Below, piece by piece: positions 62,501 to 64,000 of a DNA stretch of 64,000 bases. The notes beneath the pieces were generated by a model. That model was not told the DNA's origin, did no database searches, and saw only the letters and a list, made by a program, of their open reading frames with translations. The position numbers and the translations under genes were made by a program. Position 1 is the first letter of the stretch. Each line of letters starts with the position of its first letter. Source of the stretch: Litorilinea aerophila (GTDB lineage: Bacteria > Chloroflexota > Anaerolineae > Caldilineales > Caldilineaceae); the NCBI RefSeq assembly GCF_006569185.2, contig NZ_VIGC02000028.1:17166-81165 (forward strand), in the 5' to 3' direction.

Positions 62501-63798
62501 CAGCAGGCCCGCAGCCCATGGGAGAGGGCCAGCTCCCGGTAACGTTCCCAGAGGGGATCGGTGGCGATGTCCTCCACGATGACCGCTTCCCCCCGGTACA
62601 TGGCCGTGCCGCAGGAACCGGCCCGCTGGCCGATGGGCTCGCCGTCGATGGCGCGCCAGTAGCTTTCAGGCAGGCTGGGCGCCGCGCCGTGGCGGATGTG
62701 GAGGCCGTCCTCGTCCAGTAGCAGGATGGAAGCCAACATGCCCGGCAACTGGGCTTCCATCTCCTCGACCAGAGCTTCCAGGGTCGTCTCCAGGGGTGCG
62801 CCAGTGGCGATGAGCTCCAGGATGCGGTTCTGGCAGGTGAGAGACCGTTCGGCCATGACCCGCCCGGTGATGTCGCTCCAGGAGCCCACGATCTCCGTGG
62901 GGTTGCCTGCCTCGTCCTGCAGCAGGCGCAGCTCGTCCCGCACCCACAGAACATCGCCGTTGCGCTTCAGGAACCGATATTCGTGGATGAGGTGGCCGCT
63001 CGTCAATACCTCCTGTGACCGTGCAATCGCTGCCTCCCGATCGTCCGGATGGAGGTGGTTGCGCCACCAGTCGGGCTGGCAGGCTTCTTCCAGAGAGTAG
63101 CCCAGAATCTCCTGGATGTTGGGGCTGAACCAGCGGGGCGTGAAGTCCGGCGCCAGGGAATAGGTGATGGCCGGGCTGCTGGCCAGCAGGTGGGTCATCT
63201 GGCGTTGACTCTGGACGGCCTGGGCCTCTGCTGCCCGCCGTCGTTCCGCCTCCAGGAAGACAAAGGCACTGAGGAGGAGGCCCAGCGGGTAGAAGACCAG
63301 CACGGGCAGGCCGATGGCCCGTAAGATCTGGGGGCCCAGGCCATCGGGCAGGAGAAGCTGGAGCCCCAACATGCCCAGGTGGACCACCACGCCAAAGGCC
63401 CAGAGGCGGATCGGCCGTAGCCAGCGGGCATCCTGCTGACGGAGATAAAAATAGCCGGCGCCCAGGGCGGCGGCTTCCACGATGACGGCCACGCCCACCG
63501 GTGCGCCCACCCCGCCCAGATAGAGGCGATAGGCGGCGGCCATCAGCGCGGCGATGCCGGCGGTCACCGGTCCGCCCATCAGGCCGGCCAGGCTCAGGAT
63601 GATGGAGCGGCCATCGTAGATGAGGCCTGGGGCCATCTGCAAAGGTGTCATCATGGCTGCGATGGCCACCACGCCAAAAAGAAAACCGGCCACCAACCGG
63701 TAGGCGAAATCGCGCTGCTCCCAACGGTGGGCGATCATCTGAAGGCCCACCGACAGCGCCACCAATAGGGCAACGTTTTGAATGAGTTCGACGATCAT
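59599..63798 (-). CDS. hybrid sensor histidine kinase with PAS/GAF array and receiver
   Basis: A protein of about 1400 residues. An LytS-like membrane part (five or six helices, first 180 residues) is followed by PAS and GAF domains in the order PAS, GAF, PAS, PAS, GAF, PAS. The kinase core has the H-box GIAHDFNNIITVI and ATPase boxes in NLVINARDAMPAGG and GTGISDDVLGHIFEPFFTT. A C-terminal receiver has DVILTDMVMPEMGG, with the phospho-Asp, and LPKPLP with its Lys. It senses small molecules or light/redox and can phosphorylate its own receiver. I prefer ATG at 63798 to a GTG at 63855 whose extra residues run into a possible insertion-sequence end. A MalT/SARP gene follows. Confidence 0.9.
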   Translation of the reverse strand: MIVELIQNVALLVALSVGLQMIAHRWEQRDFAYRLVAGFLFGVVAIAAMMTPLQMAPGLIYDGRSIILSLAGLMGGPVTAGIAALMAAAYRLYLGGVGAPVGVAVIVEAAALGAGYFYLRQQDARWLRPIRLWAFGVVVHLGMLGLQLLLPDGLGPQILRAIGLPVLVFYPLGLLLSAFVFLEAERRRAAEAQAVQSQRQMTHLLASSPAITYSLAPDFTPRWFSPNIQEILGYSLEEACQPDWWRNHLHPDDREAAIARSQEVLTSGHLIHEYRFLKRNGDVLWVRDELRLLQDEAGNPTEIVGSWSDITGRVMAERSLTCQNRILELIATGAPLETTLEALVEEMEAQLPGMLASILLLDEDGLHIRHGAAPSLPESYWRAIDGEPIGQRAGSCGTAMYRGEAVIVEDIATDPLWERYRELALSHGLRACWSTPIFDEHGDVLGSFALYTRTPARPTPQQETVIAQATNLAAIAIARHRQEEALRRERDFALQVMENLGQGLTTTDENGRFTYVNPAYAAMVGYPVDRLLGRHPAVVTDEADHPKLEEALARRRAGETSTFESNLRHRDGHLVPVLITGVPRFHDGRYIGSIAVVTDISERKRAEEALRQSEERFRSLAESSLTGIYLIQDGRFAYVNQALATLFGYEVGEIVGRLSPLDLTAPHHRELVATHIRRRMEGEVEAVRYEFQGLRKDGSTIEVEVYGRRILWDGKPSILGTVLDISDRKRREREMELVTTLGETLRASLTRREILPVLLDQLLLQLEVDGAAVEILVSEDGTLRVELARGIWAHLTDRQVPPGAGLSSLVLETGQPYLNNEAQKDPRLQYADITGSCRAIAGIPLVAEDKIIGLLWIGSQRLLGDEDLRLLQALANMAASALHRAALYEHNEAQARQMTQILRTVPQGVVVLDATGRILMANPVAVQDLATLANAGVGDVVTQLGDRTLKEVLSSPPTGIWHEVHAGARTFEVIARPIPNGPEPEQWVLLIDDVTRSRQIQAQIQQQERLATVGQLAAGIAHDFNNIITVIVLHAQMAMRSPGLSPRDRERMAIIDQQAHHATELIRQILDFSRQSVLERQAVNLLILVKEQVKLLERTLPESIQIRLGYEPGDYVLDADPTRLRQVLLNLVINARDAMPAGGHLTIELGHLTIGPSRESEQNVRPPLPGMAPGRWLLLRVRDTGTGISDDVLGHIFEPFFTTKEPGKGTGLGLAQVHGIVSQHGGHIDVESQVGKGTTFTIYLPALPEPEHPIAADEAQILPQGQGETILLVEDNLALRTALRENLEQWGYRVLEAAHGREALGILDRGDTAIDVILTDMVMPEMGGVALLHVLRQRGWTRPIILMSGHPREAESLDLAEYGISTWLPKPLPMAQLAQTLADLLQRQDGTPSADSGQV

Positions 63799-63847
63799 GG
63801 AGGATTTTTGACCGTATTTTTGAATTTTTGTAGTGATCAATTGCACT

Positions 63848-63875
63848 TTGGACACTTAGCGAACTCGGGTATCAT
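63848..63875 (+). promoter_or_regulatory. promoter of the transposase-like gene
   Basis: TTGGAC (63848-63853) and TATCAT (63870-63875) are 16 bases apart. The ATG at 63882 lies only six bases after the -10, so the message may be leaderless. Confidence 0.5.
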
Positions 63876-63881
63876 AGTGGT

Positions 63882-64000
63882 ATGGCTAAGAGACGCACCC
63901 ATTTTCCACACACGACTCCGCAGCAGCGCAAGCTGCTGTTTGAGACTTGGGAAGCCACAGGCAATGTGACCCTGGCCTGTCGAAAAGCCCACGTCGGTCG
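63882..64000 (+). CDS. transposase-like helix-turn-helix protein, N-terminal fragment
   Basis: Thirty-nine codons are visible before the window ends. The peptide starts MAKRRTHFPHTTPQQRK and continues LLFETWEATGNVTLACRKA, the first helices of a helix-turn-helix as found at the N-terminus of IS transposases (the sequence class of IS630/IS481-like or short integrase-type HTH proteins). The rest, including any DDE motif, lies outside. It is divergent from the hybrid kinase. A mobile-element origin is probable, not proved. Confidence 0.6.
   Translation, partial: MAKRRTHFPHTTPQQRKLLFETWEATGNVTLACRKAHVG

Overview
The window is about 64 kb of GC-rich bacterial chromosome with dense, mostly single-copy genes. 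I infer a Chloroflexota (Chloroflexi) bacterium, plausibly of the Caldilineae. The grounds are a large UPF0182 membrane protein, Pro/Thr-rich linkers in exported proteins, DUF951 paired with a Nif3-like protein, a LivKHMGF operon, a MalT-like ATPase fused to a SARP-type DNA-binding domain, and several flavin LLM oxidoreductases. No rRNA, tRNA or CRISPR array was seen, and the assignment was not tested by database search.

Layout. 1-7.1 kb (minus strand): alpha-amylase family enzyme, lipid kinase, terminator, membrane protein, HD protein, FAH-family hydrolase, argF, cdaA and the start of cdaR (c-di-AMP synthesis). 7.5-15 kb: tRNA m1A methyltransferase, PHP protein, a convergent VanZ / glycosyltransferase / helical-protein group, and UPF0182. 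15.2-17.2 kb: rplU-rpmA-rpmE with tdk. 17.2-21.4 kb: an autoregulated TetR-HlyD-ABC efflux operon. 21.7-22.9 kb: 2H phosphoesterase and an ATC-hydrolase-like protein. 23.0-27.0 kb: a sulfur-handling operon (rhodanese, YeeE/TsuA, TusA, rhodanese lipoprotein) preceded by a strong promoter, a structured leader RNA and two tandem terminators. 27.2-30.1 kb: bactofilin-like membrane protein, DUF951, Nif3-like, and a SelW-like selenoprotein read through an in-frame TGA. 30.3-42.1 kb: exported glycosidase-like lipoprotein, small membrane protein, HNH protein, acyl-CoA synthetase, ABC-F, S9 peptidase, LysM protein and dnaN. 42.7-47.8 kb: branched-chain amino acid (Liv) ABC operon. 47.8-53.1 kb: two LLM oxidoreductases, a cyclase-family hydrolase, a DAO-type oxidase and an alpha-L-fucosidase. 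53.2-64 kb: a small unknown, a 947-residue exported protein, a 1060-residue MalT/SARP regulator, a 1.4-kilo-residue hybrid histidine kinase, and the start of a transposase-like gene at the right edge.

How the parts work together. The rhodanese / TsuA / TusA / rhodanese set should import a reduced sulfur compound such as thiosulfate and pass sulfane sulfur to intracellular acceptors. Its leader carries two intrinsic terminators and a possible antiterminator pairing, so control by premature termination is likely. The TetR operon has a 24-bp palindrome over its own promoter, the usual design for drug- or lipid-responsive efflux. The hybrid kinase and the adjacent regulator probably form one signalling unit.

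Most notable signals. (1) A SelW/Rdx gene at 29822-30088 (minus) has TGA in the CxxU redox position and a small hairpin just downstream that fits a bacterial SECIS element; a conventional gene call would start it too late. (2) The unclassified structured RNA lies upstream of the sulfur operon. (3) A roughly 125-bp intergenic repeat occurs in four copies, full or partial.
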